This document shows, one piece after another, positions 8,483-15,510 of a stretch of 24,003 bases of DNA. The notes below the pieces were generated by a model. The model did no database searches, was not told where the DNA came from, and saw only the letters and a list, made by a program, of their open reading frames with translations. The position numbers were made by a program, and so were the translations under genes. The stretch is from CAYYJM01 sp964471755 (lineage in GTDB: Bacteria; Planctomycetota; Planctomycetia; Gemmatales; Gemmataceae): NCBI GenBank assembly GCA_964471755.1, contig CAYYJM010000072.1:1-24003 (forward strand). Reading direction: 5' to 3'. The stretch's first letter is position 1. Each line of letters starts with the position of its first letter.

Positions 8483-9070
8483 ATGACGACCGTTCCAGCG
8501 AGTGCCGACATTCGACAGCGGACGTGGACCAAGGAGGAATACCACCGCCTCGGCGAACTGGGCTTCTTCCGCGGTCAGCGGGTCGAGTTAATTGGAGGCC
8601 TGCTCATGGTGATGAGCCCACAGGGATCGCCCCACGGAGCCGTCCTCGCGCATGTGGCCACGATTCTCGAAGGACTCTTCCGGCCAGCCTCCCACGTGCG
8701 GTGGCAGTTACCTCTCGACCTCGGAGCGACGAGCGAACCGGAACCGGACCTCGCCATTGTCCCTGGCCGGCCACTTGATTACCTGAACGGCCATCCGACG
8801 AGCGCCCTGCTCATCGTCGAGATCGCCGACACCTCACTGGCCTTCGATCGCGGTCGCAAGGGCAGCCTGTACGCTTCCGCCGGCATCCTCGACTACTGGG
8901 TCGTCAACCTCGTCACGCCCCAGGTCGAGGTCTATCGTCTCCCGGTCCCGGATTCGCACGAGCCATTCGGCCATCGATACAGCCAGCGTACCGATCTCTT
9001 CTCCGGTGACATCGTTTCACCACTGGCCCTGTCCAGTGTCACGATCCCCATCACGGACCTGGTGCCGTGA
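8483..9070 (+). CDS. Uma2-family (DUF820) putative endonuclease
   Basis: 195 residues from ATG 8483, which has GAGGA 7 bases upstream. An upstream in-frame ATG at 8351 would add 44 atypical residues and is rejected. The family pattern is strong: 'WTKEEYHRLGELGFFRGQRVELIGGLLMVMSP', 'HGAVLAHVATILEGLF', 'EPEPDLAIV', 'SALLIVEIADTSLAFDRGRK' and 'YASAGILDYWVVNL'. Uma2 proteins have a PD-(D/E)xK nuclease-like fold; the Asp of 'EPDLAIV' and the Glu of 'IVEIAD' are the likely metal ligands, with a Lys in 'DRGRK'. These genes are highly multiplied in planctomycetes and cyanobacteria and their cellular role is unclear. Followed 27 bases later by a DUF1444-like gene. Confidence 0.92.
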   Translation: MTTVPASADIRQRTWTKEEYHRLGELGFFRGQRVELIGGLLMVMSPQGSPHGAVLAHVATILEGLFRPASHVRWQLPLDLGATSEPEPDLAIVPGRPLDYLNGHPTSALLIVEIADTSLAFDRGRKGSLYASAGILDYWVVNLVTPQVEVYRLPVPDSHEPFGHRYSQRTDLFSGDIVSPLALSSVTIPITDLVP

Positions 9071-9097
9071 ACCATTCCCTCCAAGGAGGTCTGGCCG

Positions 9098-9967
9098 ATG
9101 ACTCCGAGCGACGCTCCCGTTCCGGACGCCTTCCTCGACGCCCTGCGTGAGGCGGCGACGTCCGTCGGCTGGCAGTATCAGGGCAGCAATGGCGAGAACG
9201 CCGAGTTCGCCGATGGCCAGGGCAGCCGCAAGAGCATCGGCCTGACCCGGTTCTTTCGCCGCTTCAGCGACCACGCCCCGGCCGAGTGGCCGGCACGCAT
9301 CGCCGAGTATCTCCGCACTGTCATCGGCCTGACACAACGGCCGCCGAGCGACGATCTTCATTCACGGACCGAACGTATCATCGTCCGTCTTGGGCAGCCG
9401 TACCCGAAGACGCCGCCGATCTCGATCTGGAGTCGTCCTTTTCCCGAAACGGAACTGGCCGTCATGCTCGTCGTCGAGGAGGGGCCCGGCCTGCGCTTCG
9501 TCCGTGAGGACATGGTCGAGGGGAGCGGTCAACCGGGTGACCACTGGTTCGCCGCTGGCCTGGAAAACCTGCGTCAGCGGACGCCGGCGGGGTCGCTCCA
9601 GGTCGTCGAACCCCTGACGGGTCTGCTCGCCTGCTGTGTTGGCGACGACCACGACGGCTCGCGGGCCCTGCTGCTGGAGGAACTCCTGCCGGACCCGGCT
9701 CCCCACGGCGTGCTGGCGTCGATTCCTCATCGCGGTGTCCTGCTGGCGCTGCCCCTGCGTCGGCCGGTCACCCAGCGTGGCCTGGCTCTCTTGCAGACGT
9801 TCACCCAGAGCCAGCACGACGAGGCGAGTCATCCGCTCAGTCCGCAAGTGTTCTGGGTGAGCCAGGGCGTCTGGCGGCCGTTCGGCATCCTGATCGGCGA
9901 GGAGGGCATCTCCATCCAGTCGCCGCCAGAGATGGCCGAGACACTGCGAACGCTCCTGGATGAGTAA
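9098..9967 (+). CDS. Hypothetical protein, DUF1444-like
   Basis: 289 residues. ATG 9098 is preceded by an excellent AAGGAGGT at 9083-9090, 7 bases away. There is no signal peptide or membrane segment, so it is probably cytoplasmic. The middle, 'ELAVMLVVEEGPGLRFVREDMVE' followed by 'AAGLENLRQR', resembles the pattern of DUF1444/YtpQ-like proteins ('D...RFV...AL.NL'), and the later 'LLLEELLPDPAPHGVLASIP' occurs in uncharacterised relatives in actinobacteria. The assignment is from memory of the pattern and is tentative; no function is known. It follows the Uma2 gene closely and converges on thymidine phosphorylase, with only 29 bases between stops. Confidence 0.8.
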   Translation: MTPSDAPVPDAFLDALREAATSVGWQYQGSNGENAEFADGQGSRKSIGLTRFFRRFSDHAPAEWPARIAEYLRTVIGLTQRPPSDDLHSRTERIIVRLGQPYPKTPPISIWSRPFPETELAVMLVVEEGPGLRFVREDMVEGSGQPGDHWFAAGLENLRQRTPAGSLQVVEPLTGLLACCVGDDHDGSRALLLEELLPDPAPHGVLASIPHRGVLLALPLRRPVTQRGLALLQTFTQSQHDEASHPLSPQVFWVSQGVWRPFGILIGEEGISIQSPPEMAETLRTLLDE

Positions 9968-9972
9968 GGCGA

Positions 9973-10018
9973 GCGCGGGGCGTCCGGAGCGAGGTGTCAC
10001 GGGGTTGACGCTCCGCGC
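9973..10018. terminator. Imperfect hairpin between convergent genes
   Basis: GCGCGGGGCGTC (9973-9984) pairs with GACGCTCCGCGC (10007-10018), 11 of 12 positions. It spans the convergent ends of the DUF1444-like gene and thymidine phosphorylase, so it may stop transcription from both sides. No T-run follows on either strand, so an intrinsic terminator is not proven. Confidence 0.35.
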
Positions 10019-11325
10019 GCACCGGGGTCGTCGTCGGTCAGCACCTCCAGCACCAGTGGGGCCGAGTCGCCGACCGGTTCGCTGGCCGCCAGGATTTCCA
10101 GGGCCTGCTTCAATCGGCCGGCGTCGCGGTAGTGCAACTCCAGCAGCGGTTCTCCAGCGTTGATCTGTGAACCACGCTCGACCAGGATCACCGCGCCGAC
10201 GGCGTGATCGACTGGCTCATCGACGCGCTCACGCCCCGCGCCCAGGACGCAGCACGCCCGGCCGAGCAGGCCCGCCTCGAAGCCGTGGAAGATGCCGCTC
10301 CGGTCGGCCTGGATCAGCTGGCGGTGCTGCGTGTGCGGCAGAAGCGACACGTTATCGACGACTCTGGGATCGCCGCCCTGTCGCTCGAGGATCGCGCGGA
10401 ACTTCTCCAGACCACGGCCCGATTGAAGGGCCTCACGGACTCGTTCACGAGCCTGAGCCAGCGTTCTGGTTGAGTCGGCCAGGTGGACCATGCGTGCGGC
10501 CAGTTCGAGCGACAGTTCCGTCGTGTCGGCCGGGCCGTCGCCGCGCAGGACGGCGATGCTCTCGACCACCTCCAGCATGTTGCCGATCATCCGGCCGAGC
10601 GGATATTCCATCGCCGTGACGAGGGCCTCGCAGCGGACGCCGTGCAGGGCGGCAACGTCGCGGATCGACCGGGCCAGACGACGCGCGTCGGCCCGGCTCT
10701 GCATGAACGCTCCGCTGCCACACTTGACGTCCATGACCAGGGCGTCAATCCCCTCGGCGATCTTCTTGCTCAGGATCGACGCGGTGATCAGTGGGATGCT
10801 CTCGACGGTGGCGGTCACGTCGCGCAGAGCGTACAGGGTGCGGTCGGCCGGGGCGATCTCGCGCGTCTGGCCGATCATCGCCACGCCGATGTCCGCGAGG
10901 GCGGCGCGGAACTCGTCCAGGGTCAGATCGACCCGAAAGCCGGGAATCGATTCCAGCTTGTCGAGCGTGCCGCCGGTGTGGCCCAGTCCCCGACCGGACA
11001 TCATCGGCACGATGACGCCACACGCCGCAGCCAGCGGAGCCAGGATGAGCGAGGTCTTGTCGCCGACGCCGCCGGTGCTGTGCTTGTCCGCCTTGACGCC
11101 GGGCAGATCGGACAGGTCGAGCTTGACGCCAGAGTGGACCATGGCGTCGGTCAGATCGGCCGTCTCGCGCGGCGTCATGCCGTGCTGGACGATGGCCATG
11201 AGCAGGGCGGACAGTTGGTACGGTTGCCAGGAGCCGTCCGAGGCGCCACGGACGAAGGCGACGATCTCGGCGGTGCGCAGCTCGCCGCCGTCGCGTTTCA
11301 AGCGGATCACGTCCACGGCACGCAT
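9997..11325 (-). CDS. deoA: Thymidine / pyrimidine-nucleoside phosphorylase
   Basis: 442 residues, the usual length. The enzyme splits thymidine (or also uridine and deoxyuridine) with phosphate into base and (deoxy)ribose-1-phosphate for nucleoside salvage in the cytoplasm. Diagnostic segments: 'KADKHSTGGVGDKTSLILAP' (residues 78-97), 'SGRGLGHTGGTLDKLESIPG', and 'LYALRDVTATVESIPLITAS' followed by 'ILSKKIAEG', which carries the substrate-binding Arg, Ser and Lys. The C-terminal domain is complete. I chose ATG 11325, with GGGAG 7 bases upstream; the frame extends 12 codons further without support. Specificity between thymidine-only and broad pyrimidine type cannot be told from the sequence, so the symbol is approximate. 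Confidence 0.95.
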   Translation of the reverse strand: MRAVDVIRLKRDGGELRTAEIVAFVRGASDGSWQPYQLSALLMAIVQHGMTPRETADLTDAMVHSGVKLDLSDLPGVKADKHSTGGVGDKTSLILAPLAAACGVIVPMMSGRGLGHTGGTLDKLESIPGFRVDLTLDEFRAALADIGVAMIGQTREIAPADRTLYALRDVTATVESIPLITASILSKKIAEGIDALVMDVKCGSGAFMQSRADARRLARSIRDVAALHGVRCEALVTAMEYPLGRMIGNMLEVVESIAVLRGDGPADTTELSLELAARMVHLADSTRTLAQARERVREALQSGRGLEKFRAILERQGGDPRVVDNVSLLPHTQHRQLIQADRSGIFHGFEAGLLGRACCVLGAGRERVDEPVDHAVGAVILVERGSQINAGEPLLELHYRDAGRLKQALEILAASEPVGDSAPLVLEVLTDDDPGARGASTP

Positions 11326-11390
11326 GGGCCGACTCCCGAAGATTCGCCCTGACCGGGGCAAGTGTGTCCTTTCGCCGACATTCTACGCGA

Positions 11391-11420
11391 CCAGGTCCCG
11401 GATTCCTCCACCGGACCTGG
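11391..11420. promoter_or_regulatory. Inverted repeat in the deoA-DUF1559 divergent region
   Basis: CCAGGTCC (11391-11398) and GGACCTGG (11413-11420) are perfect inverted copies, extended by GG/CC with one bulged base. It lies between divergent genes and its right arm overlaps the -35 hexamer of the forward promoter (11418-11423), so it is a candidate operator. The regulator is unknown. Confidence 0.5.
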
Positions 11421-11446
11421 ACATACCTCGGCGCGGGTTCTACAAT
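11418..11446 (+). promoter_or_regulatory. Sigma70-like promoter for DUF1559-peroxidase operon
   Basis: TGGACA (11418-11423) and TACAAT (11441-11446), 17 bases apart, each match consensus in five of six positions. Predicted transcription start is near 11452, inside the perfect palindrome that follows. Confidence 0.6.
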
Positions 11447-11448
11447 TC

Positions 11449-11475
11449 CCGTGTTGAGACTTGGTCTCAACACGG
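11449..11475. promoter_or_regulatory. Perfect 12-bp palindrome at predicted transcription start
   Basis: CCGTGTTGAGAC (11449-11460) and GTCTCAACACGG (11464-11475) are exact reverse complements around TTG. The position immediately after the -10 box suits a repressor operator; in RNA it would be a 5'-terminal hairpin. About 110 bases of leader follow before the GTG start. Confidence 0.7.
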
Positions 11476-11586
11476 ATTACCCTGCCGAGCTTGCACTGTC
11501 TCCTCTTTCGGGATGCGGTTCCGCGCTTACCTCTGGACAGTCTCACGGCTCCTGTTCTCCCTCCCTCGTACAAGGAGGCCGCCGCC

Positions 11587-12480
11587 GTGCGCCACCGTTC
11601 CGCCTTCACGCTGATCGAATTACTCGTCGTCATCGCGATCATCGCCGTCCTGATTGGCTTGCTCCTGCCTGCGGTTCAGAAGGTGCGCGAGGCGGCGTCG
11701 CGCATGAAGTGCCAGAATAATCTCAAGCAACTCGGCATCGCCCTGCATACCTACCACTCCGCGCACGACCGGTTCCCGCCCGGTTCGACGAACGTCCCGA
11801 AGACGTCGTACTGGGGCCTGCAGATCCTGCCTTACATCGAGCAGGACAACGTCCGGAACAACTATCGGTCGGACCTGCTTTTCAGCGACCCGCTGAACCA
11901 GCCGATCGTCCAGACGCCGATCCAGATCATGACGTGCCCGTCCGTGCCGGAAACCAACCGGCTCAGCGTCCTGGGAACGAAGTCGTACGCCGCGGCGGAC
12001 TACGCCGCTCCATCCGGAGTGCGAACGACCCAGTACACGAACGGGTTCGTGACACCGGAACCCGGCGACTCGACCGGCGTCTTCCCGTCCGGCTTCAACA
12101 AGCCGACTCGATTGACCGCCATCACGGACGGGTCATCGAATACGGTGCTGCTGGTCGAGTGCGGCGGCCGACCGGACGTCTGGCGCAACGGCGTGAAGAA
12201 GCCCGGGACGAACAACGCCCTGGGTGGCTGGGCCGAGTTCAACTCGTGGCTGGTGCGCGGCTACCTCAAGGACGGAACCGACTCCGACACGTCGTCCGCT
12301 GGCGGCGAATGCATGGTCAACTGCAACAACTACCAGGCGATCTACGGGTTCCACCAGGGCGGAGCGAACGTGGTGCTGGCGGACGGGTCGGTTCGGTTTC
12401 TGTCCGCCAGCGTCAGCACACCATCGGTGGCCGCCCTGATCACGAAATCCGGTGGGGAAGTGAACGTGGAGGTGCCGTGA
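11587..12480 (+). CDS. DUF1559 protein with prepilin-type N-terminal methylation motif
   Basis: 297 residues from GTG 11587, which has AAGGAGG at 11572-11578, 8 bases away. An upstream in-frame ATG at 11461 lies in the promoter palindrome and is rejected. The N-terminus is a textbook type IV pilin-like signal, 'RSAFTLIELLVVIAIIAVL' followed by a hydrophobic helix and 'LLPAVQKVREAASRMKCQNN', with Ala rather than Gly before the Phe. The C-terminal 'FHQGGANVVLADGSVRFL' is the 'H-x9-DG' signature of DUF1559. These proteins are massively multiplied in planctomycetes and probably form or decorate type II/IV-pilus-like or cell-surface structures; individual roles are unknown. Its stop TGA shares its last base with the ATG of the cytochrome peroxidase, so the two are translationally coupled. 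Confidence 0.93.
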   Translation: MRHRSAFTLIELLVVIAIIAVLIGLLLPAVQKVREAASRMKCQNNLKQLGIALHTYHSAHDRFPPGSTNVPKTSYWGLQILPYIEQDNVRNNYRSDLLFSDPLNQPIVQTPIQIMTCPSVPETNRLSVLGTKSYAAADYAAPSGVRTTQYTNGFVTPEPGDSTGVFPSGFNKPTRLTAITDGSSNTVLLVECGGRPDVWRNGVKKPGTNNALGGWAEFNSWLVRGYLKDGTDSDTSSAGGECMVNCNNYQAIYGFHQGGANVVLADGSVRFLSASVSTPSVAALITKSGGEVNVEVP

Positions 12481-13667
12481 TGAGCCACTGGGTAAGGATC
12501 GGTCTGGCGCTGATCGGGATCGGACTCGGCGCGGCGGTCGGAACGTCGCAGGAGACGCCAGGCAAGCGACCGCCGCGTCCGGAGCAGACGCCAGCGGTCG
12601 CAGCCGCCCGTGCGGCTGAACTTCGGACAGCGTACCTCCGGCCGTCGGCGGAGTGGCCAAAGCCGACCCTCGATCCGGGCGTGGCGCATCGAGAGATCGG
12701 GTCGGTCCCGCCAGTCGAACACCCGAAGGACAACCCGTTCTCACTGGAGAAGGCGGACCTGGGTAAGGCGCTCTTCTTCGACGGCCGACTATCCGGCACC
12801 CGTCAGATGGCGTGCGCGAGCTGTCACGACCCGGACCTGGCCTGGGCCGATGGTCGAACCGTGTCGTTTGGCCACGACCGCAAGGCCCTGAAACGGAACG
12901 CACCGGCCGTCCTGAACGCGGCCTTCCTCGGGCCGTACTTCTGGGATGGCCGGGCTGGCTCGCTCGAATCGCAGGCGCTCGCCGTGCTGGCGAACCCGGA
13001 CGAGATGCGGGCCGAGAAGGAGACGCTCGCCGCTCGCCTGGAGAAGGTGGAAGGCTACCCGGAACTGTTCCAGGCGGCGTTCGGCGATCCGGTAATCACG
13101 GCGGAACGAGCCGCCGAGGCCATCGCCTGCTACGAGCGGACGCTGGTGAGCGGGCGGAGTCGCTTCGACGCGTTCCTGGCCGGCAAGAAGGACGCGCTGT
13201 CCGACGCCGAGGTGCGCGGCCTGCACCTGTTTCGGACAGAGGCCCGGTGCCTGAATTGCCATAATGGCCCGGCGTTCTCCGACGGCAAGTTCCATGACGT
13301 CGGTCTGAGCTACTATGGCCGGGAGTTCGAGGACCTGGGTCGGTTCCGGGTGACGAAGGACCGCAAAGACGTCGGAGCGTTTCGGACGCCGCCACTGCGG
13401 AACATCGGCCGGACTGGGCCGTACATGCACAACGGACTGTTCGCCCTGGACGGTGTGCTACGCATGTACAACGCCGGCATGCCGACGCTGCGGCGCAAGG
13501 ACCATGAGAAGGACGATCTGAACTTCCCGACGAAATCGCCCTTGTTGAAGCCGCTCGGGCTGAACCGGCAGGACCTGGCCGACCTGGAGGCGTTCCTGCG
13601 GGCACTGAACGAACCGCCGCGGCGAGTCCGGCCGCCGTGGCTCAGTCGGCCGGACGCTGACGAGTAA
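12480..13667 (+). CDS. Di-heme cytochrome c peroxidase (CcpA/MauG family)
   Basis: 395 residues. The start ATG overlaps the DUF1559 stop by one base (TGATG). Residues 5-22 form a hydrophobic signal peptide, so it is exported. Two CxxCH heme sites are present: Cys112-Cys115-His116 in 'CASCHDPDLAWADG' and Cys257-Cys260-His261 in 'CLNCHNGPAFSDG'. Family segments 'RNAPAVLNAAFLGPYFWDGR' (from 139) and 'GPYMHNGLFALDGVLRMY' (313-330) are intact; Met316 is the likely distal ligand of the high-potential heme. Relatives reduce hydrogen peroxide in the periplasm or oxidise other substrates, as MauG does. Whether it acts on peroxide, or on something tied to the DUF1559 partner, is open. Confidence 0.93.
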   Translation: MSHWVRIGLALIGIGLGAAVGTSQETPGKRPPRPEQTPAVAAARAAELRTAYLRPSAEWPKPTLDPGVAHREIGSVPPVEHPKDNPFSLEKADLGKALFFDGRLSGTRQMACASCHDPDLAWADGRTVSFGHDRKALKRNAPAVLNAAFLGPYFWDGRAGSLESQALAVLANPDEMRAEKETLAARLEKVEGYPELFQAAFGDPVITAERAAEAIACYERTLVSGRSRFDAFLAGKKDALSDAEVRGLHLFRTEARCLNCHNGPAFSDGKFHDVGLSYYGREFEDLGRFRVTKDRKDVGAFRTPPLRNIGRTGPYMHNGLFALDGVLRMYNAGMPTLRRKDHEKDDLNFPTKSPLLKPLGLNRQDLADLEAFLRALNEPPRRVRPPWLSRPDADE

Positions 13668-13723
13668 CAGGTGCGATGTGGAGCCGGCGGTTGTGCTGCC
13701 GTCCGGCCCTGTCAGATCGCCTC

Positions 13724-13752
13724 TTGCCATCGGCGGTGTACCGTCCTATCTT
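13724..13752 (+). promoter_or_regulatory. Candidate promoter for the Gfo/Idh/MocA gene
   Basis: TTGCCA (13724-13729) and TATCTT (13747-13752), 17 bases apart, lie about 40 bases upstream of ATG 13794. The matches are 5 and 4 of 6 positions. Prediction only. Confidence 0.45.
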
Positions 13753-13793
13753 CAGCGCACTTCCCCAACGCGATCTCTCTGCGAGGAGCAAGC

Positions 13794-14924
13794 ATGGCCA
13801 GCGACAAGAAGGTGCGCGTCGCCATCGTCGGACTGAACTTCGGCGGCGAGTTCATTCCCATCTACCAGGCCCATCCCAACGCCGAACTGTACGCCATCTG
13901 CCGGCGTAACAAGGGCGAGCTGGACAAGGTCGGCGACCGCTACGGCATTCAGGCCCGCTACACCGACTACCACGAGATGCTCAAGGACCCGAACATCGAC
14001 GCGGTCCACATCAACTCGCCCATCCCGGATCACGCCTCGCAGAGCCTGCTCGCGCTGCAGGCCGGCAAGCACGTCGCCTGCACCGTGCCGATGGCGACGA
14101 CGATCGCCGACTGCCGCAAGCTCGTCGAGGCGCAGCGGACCAGCGGCAAGGTCTACATGATGATGGAGACCGTCGTCTACGCGCGCGAGTACCTCTTCGT
14201 CAAGGAGCTATGCGACAAGGGCGAACTGGGGCGCGTCCAGTTCCTGCGCGGCAGCCATCAGCAGGACATGGACGGCTGGCCCGATTACTGGCCCGGTCTG
14301 CCGCCGATGTGGTATGCGACGCACTGCGTCAGCCCCTGCCTGGCCCTGCTCGGCAAGCTGGCCGAGAGCGTCGTCTGCCACGGCTCCGGCCGCATCCGCG
14401 ACGAACTGATCACCCGCTACAACAGCCCCTTCGCCGTCGAGACGGCGACGTTCAAGATCGCCGATAGCGACGTCGTCGCCGAGGTGACGCGCAGCCTCTT
14501 CGACGTGGCCCGACAGTATCGCGAGAGCTTCGACGTGACCGGTTCCCTGAAGTCGTTCGAGTGGCAGCAGGTCGAGGACGAGGATCCGATCCTCCACACG
14601 AAGAACACGCCGGCGAAGCCGCTGACCGAGGCGCAGATTCCGCAGCGGGTCAAGGTGCCGGACTTCGCCTCGTTGCTGCCCGAGCCGATTCGCAAGTTCA
14701 CGCAGCCGGCCGCGATCCAGGATCCGAACTCACTGTCGTTCATCCAGGGCGGCGGTCACGGCGGCAGCCATCCGCACCTGGCGCACAACTTCCTGATGGC
14801 CGTCCTGGGCCAGCGAGCAGCCCTGCCCGATGCCGTCACCTCGGCGAACTGGACCATGGTCGGCCTGTGCGCTCATGAGTCGGCGATGAAGGGCGGCGTC
14901 CGCGTCGAACTGCCGCAATTTTGA
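13794..14924 (+). CDS. Gfo/Idh/MocA-family oxidoreductase lacking the EKP motif
   Basis: 376 residues. ATG 13794 has GAGGAG 5 bases upstream. The N-terminal Rossmann domain begins 'KVRVAIVGLNFGGEFIPIY' and the usual 'AVHINSPIPDHASQSLLAL' follows; the C-terminal domain includes 'YATHCVSPCLALLG', where His178 could be catalytic. The family's catalytic 'EKP' is replaced by Thr97-Val98-Pro99 in 'GKHVACTVPMATT', so the standard lysine is missing. The glycine-rich loop is also 'GLNFGG' rather than GxGxxG. It may use a different catalytic residue or may be a non-redox member. Most relatives oxidise or reduce sugars or inositols with NAD(P)(H); the substrate here is unknown. It has no export signal. 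It appears to be transcribed alone. Confidence 0.93.
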   Translation: MASDKKVRVAIVGLNFGGEFIPIYQAHPNAELYAICRRNKGELDKVGDRYGIQARYTDYHEMLKDPNIDAVHINSPIPDHASQSLLALQAGKHVACTVPMATTIADCRKLVEAQRTSGKVYMMMETVVYAREYLFVKELCDKGELGRVQFLRGSHQQDMDGWPDYWPGLPPMWYATHCVSPCLALLGKLAESVVCHGSGRIRDELITRYNSPFAVETATFKIADSDVVAEVTRSLFDVARQYRESFDVTGSLKSFEWQQVEDEDPILHTKNTPAKPLTEAQIPQRVKVPDFASLLPEPIRKFTQPAAIQDPNSLSFIQGGGHGGSHPHLAHNFLMAVLGQRAALPDAVTSANWTMVGLCAHESAMKGGVRVELPQF

Positions 14925-14949
14925 AGGCGACACGGAGGCGAGCGGGAGG

Positions 14950-14955
14950 TATAAT
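14950..14955 (+). promoter_or_regulatory. Consensus -10 box just before the His-rich gene
   Basis: A perfect TATAAT lies 7 bases before ATG 14962, so if used, transcription would begin at or next to the start codon, giving a leaderless mRNA. The best -35 is weak (GCGACA at 14927-14932, spacer 17). GGGAGG at 14944-14949 is 12 bases from ATG 14962, which is too far for a normal ribosome site. Confidence 0.4.
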
Positions 14956-14961
14956 GTCAGT

Positions 14962-15387
14962 ATGTACCGTCGTGTCGTCTCCGTCCTCCTGGTTTTCTGT
15001 CTGCCAATGATCCAGTCGGCGCAGTTCAACCGTTGTCACGCGGAAACGACTCCGGCCGGGCACGAAACCCGGCCTCACATCCACCTGTCTTTCCCAGCCG
15101 GAACAACTTGCCAGCACCACGCGGAACATCCCGCGCACTCCGACGCGCCACCACCCGCCGATCAGCCGGAGGAGCATGACGACGCGATCAGCATCGTCAC
15201 CGACGTCCTGCTCTCGCGTGGCTCAACGGAACTGGTGGGCGATCCGGCAATGGGCTGGAGCGTGGCACAGGCCATTCCCGTAGTGGACATCCAGCTCGGC
15301 CCCGTGGAGGTGGTCGTCTCCTGGTCGCATCCACCGCCTGCGCCCGACTGTCCGCGCTACCTGCAACTCCTGACCCTTCTGATCTGA
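14962..15387 (+). CDS. Exported histidine-rich protein of the metal-efflux cluster
   Basis: 141 residues. The N-terminus is a signal peptide (basic 'MYRR', then a hydrophobic run to about residue 20, cleavage probably near 'CHAE'). Residues 26-72 contain nine histidines in a short Pro- and Glu-rich stretch (26, 34, 39, 41, 52, 53, 56, 59, 72), consistent with binding copper, zinc, nickel or cobalt outside the cytoplasm. The C-terminal half has no family motif that I recognise and ends 'PDCPRYLQLLTLLI'. I infer a periplasmic or secreted metal chaperone or sensor from its position directly upstream of an RND efflux system. The start choice is uncertain because the ribosome site is poorly placed. 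Confidence 0.8.
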   Translation: MYRRVVSVLLVFCLPMIQSAQFNRCHAETTPAGHETRPHIHLSFPAGTTCQHHAEHPAHSDAPPPADQPEEHDDAISIVTDVLLSRGSTELVGDPAMGWSVAQAIPVVDIQLGPVEVVVSWSHPPPAPDCPRYLQLLTLLI

Positions 15388-15510
15388 TCACTCTTTCACT
15401 TCGCTCGGCGTCCTCGTACGCGCCGATCCGTCGTCCGTCAAAACCACCGGAACGAATTGATCCTTGCCCCTTCTCCGACCCGGATCTGGCCGGGCGGGAT
15501 TGGAGGAACC

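Noticed and set aside
11461..11586. ATG 11461 as the start of the DUF1559 protein
   Set aside because: It lies within the promoter palindrome; GTG 11587 has an ideal AAGGAGG and is right before the prepilin signal.
10490..11614. 374-residue open frame on the + strand through thymidine phosphorylase
   Set aside because: Antisense to an intact, motif-complete enzyme; Ser/Arg-rich shadow translation.
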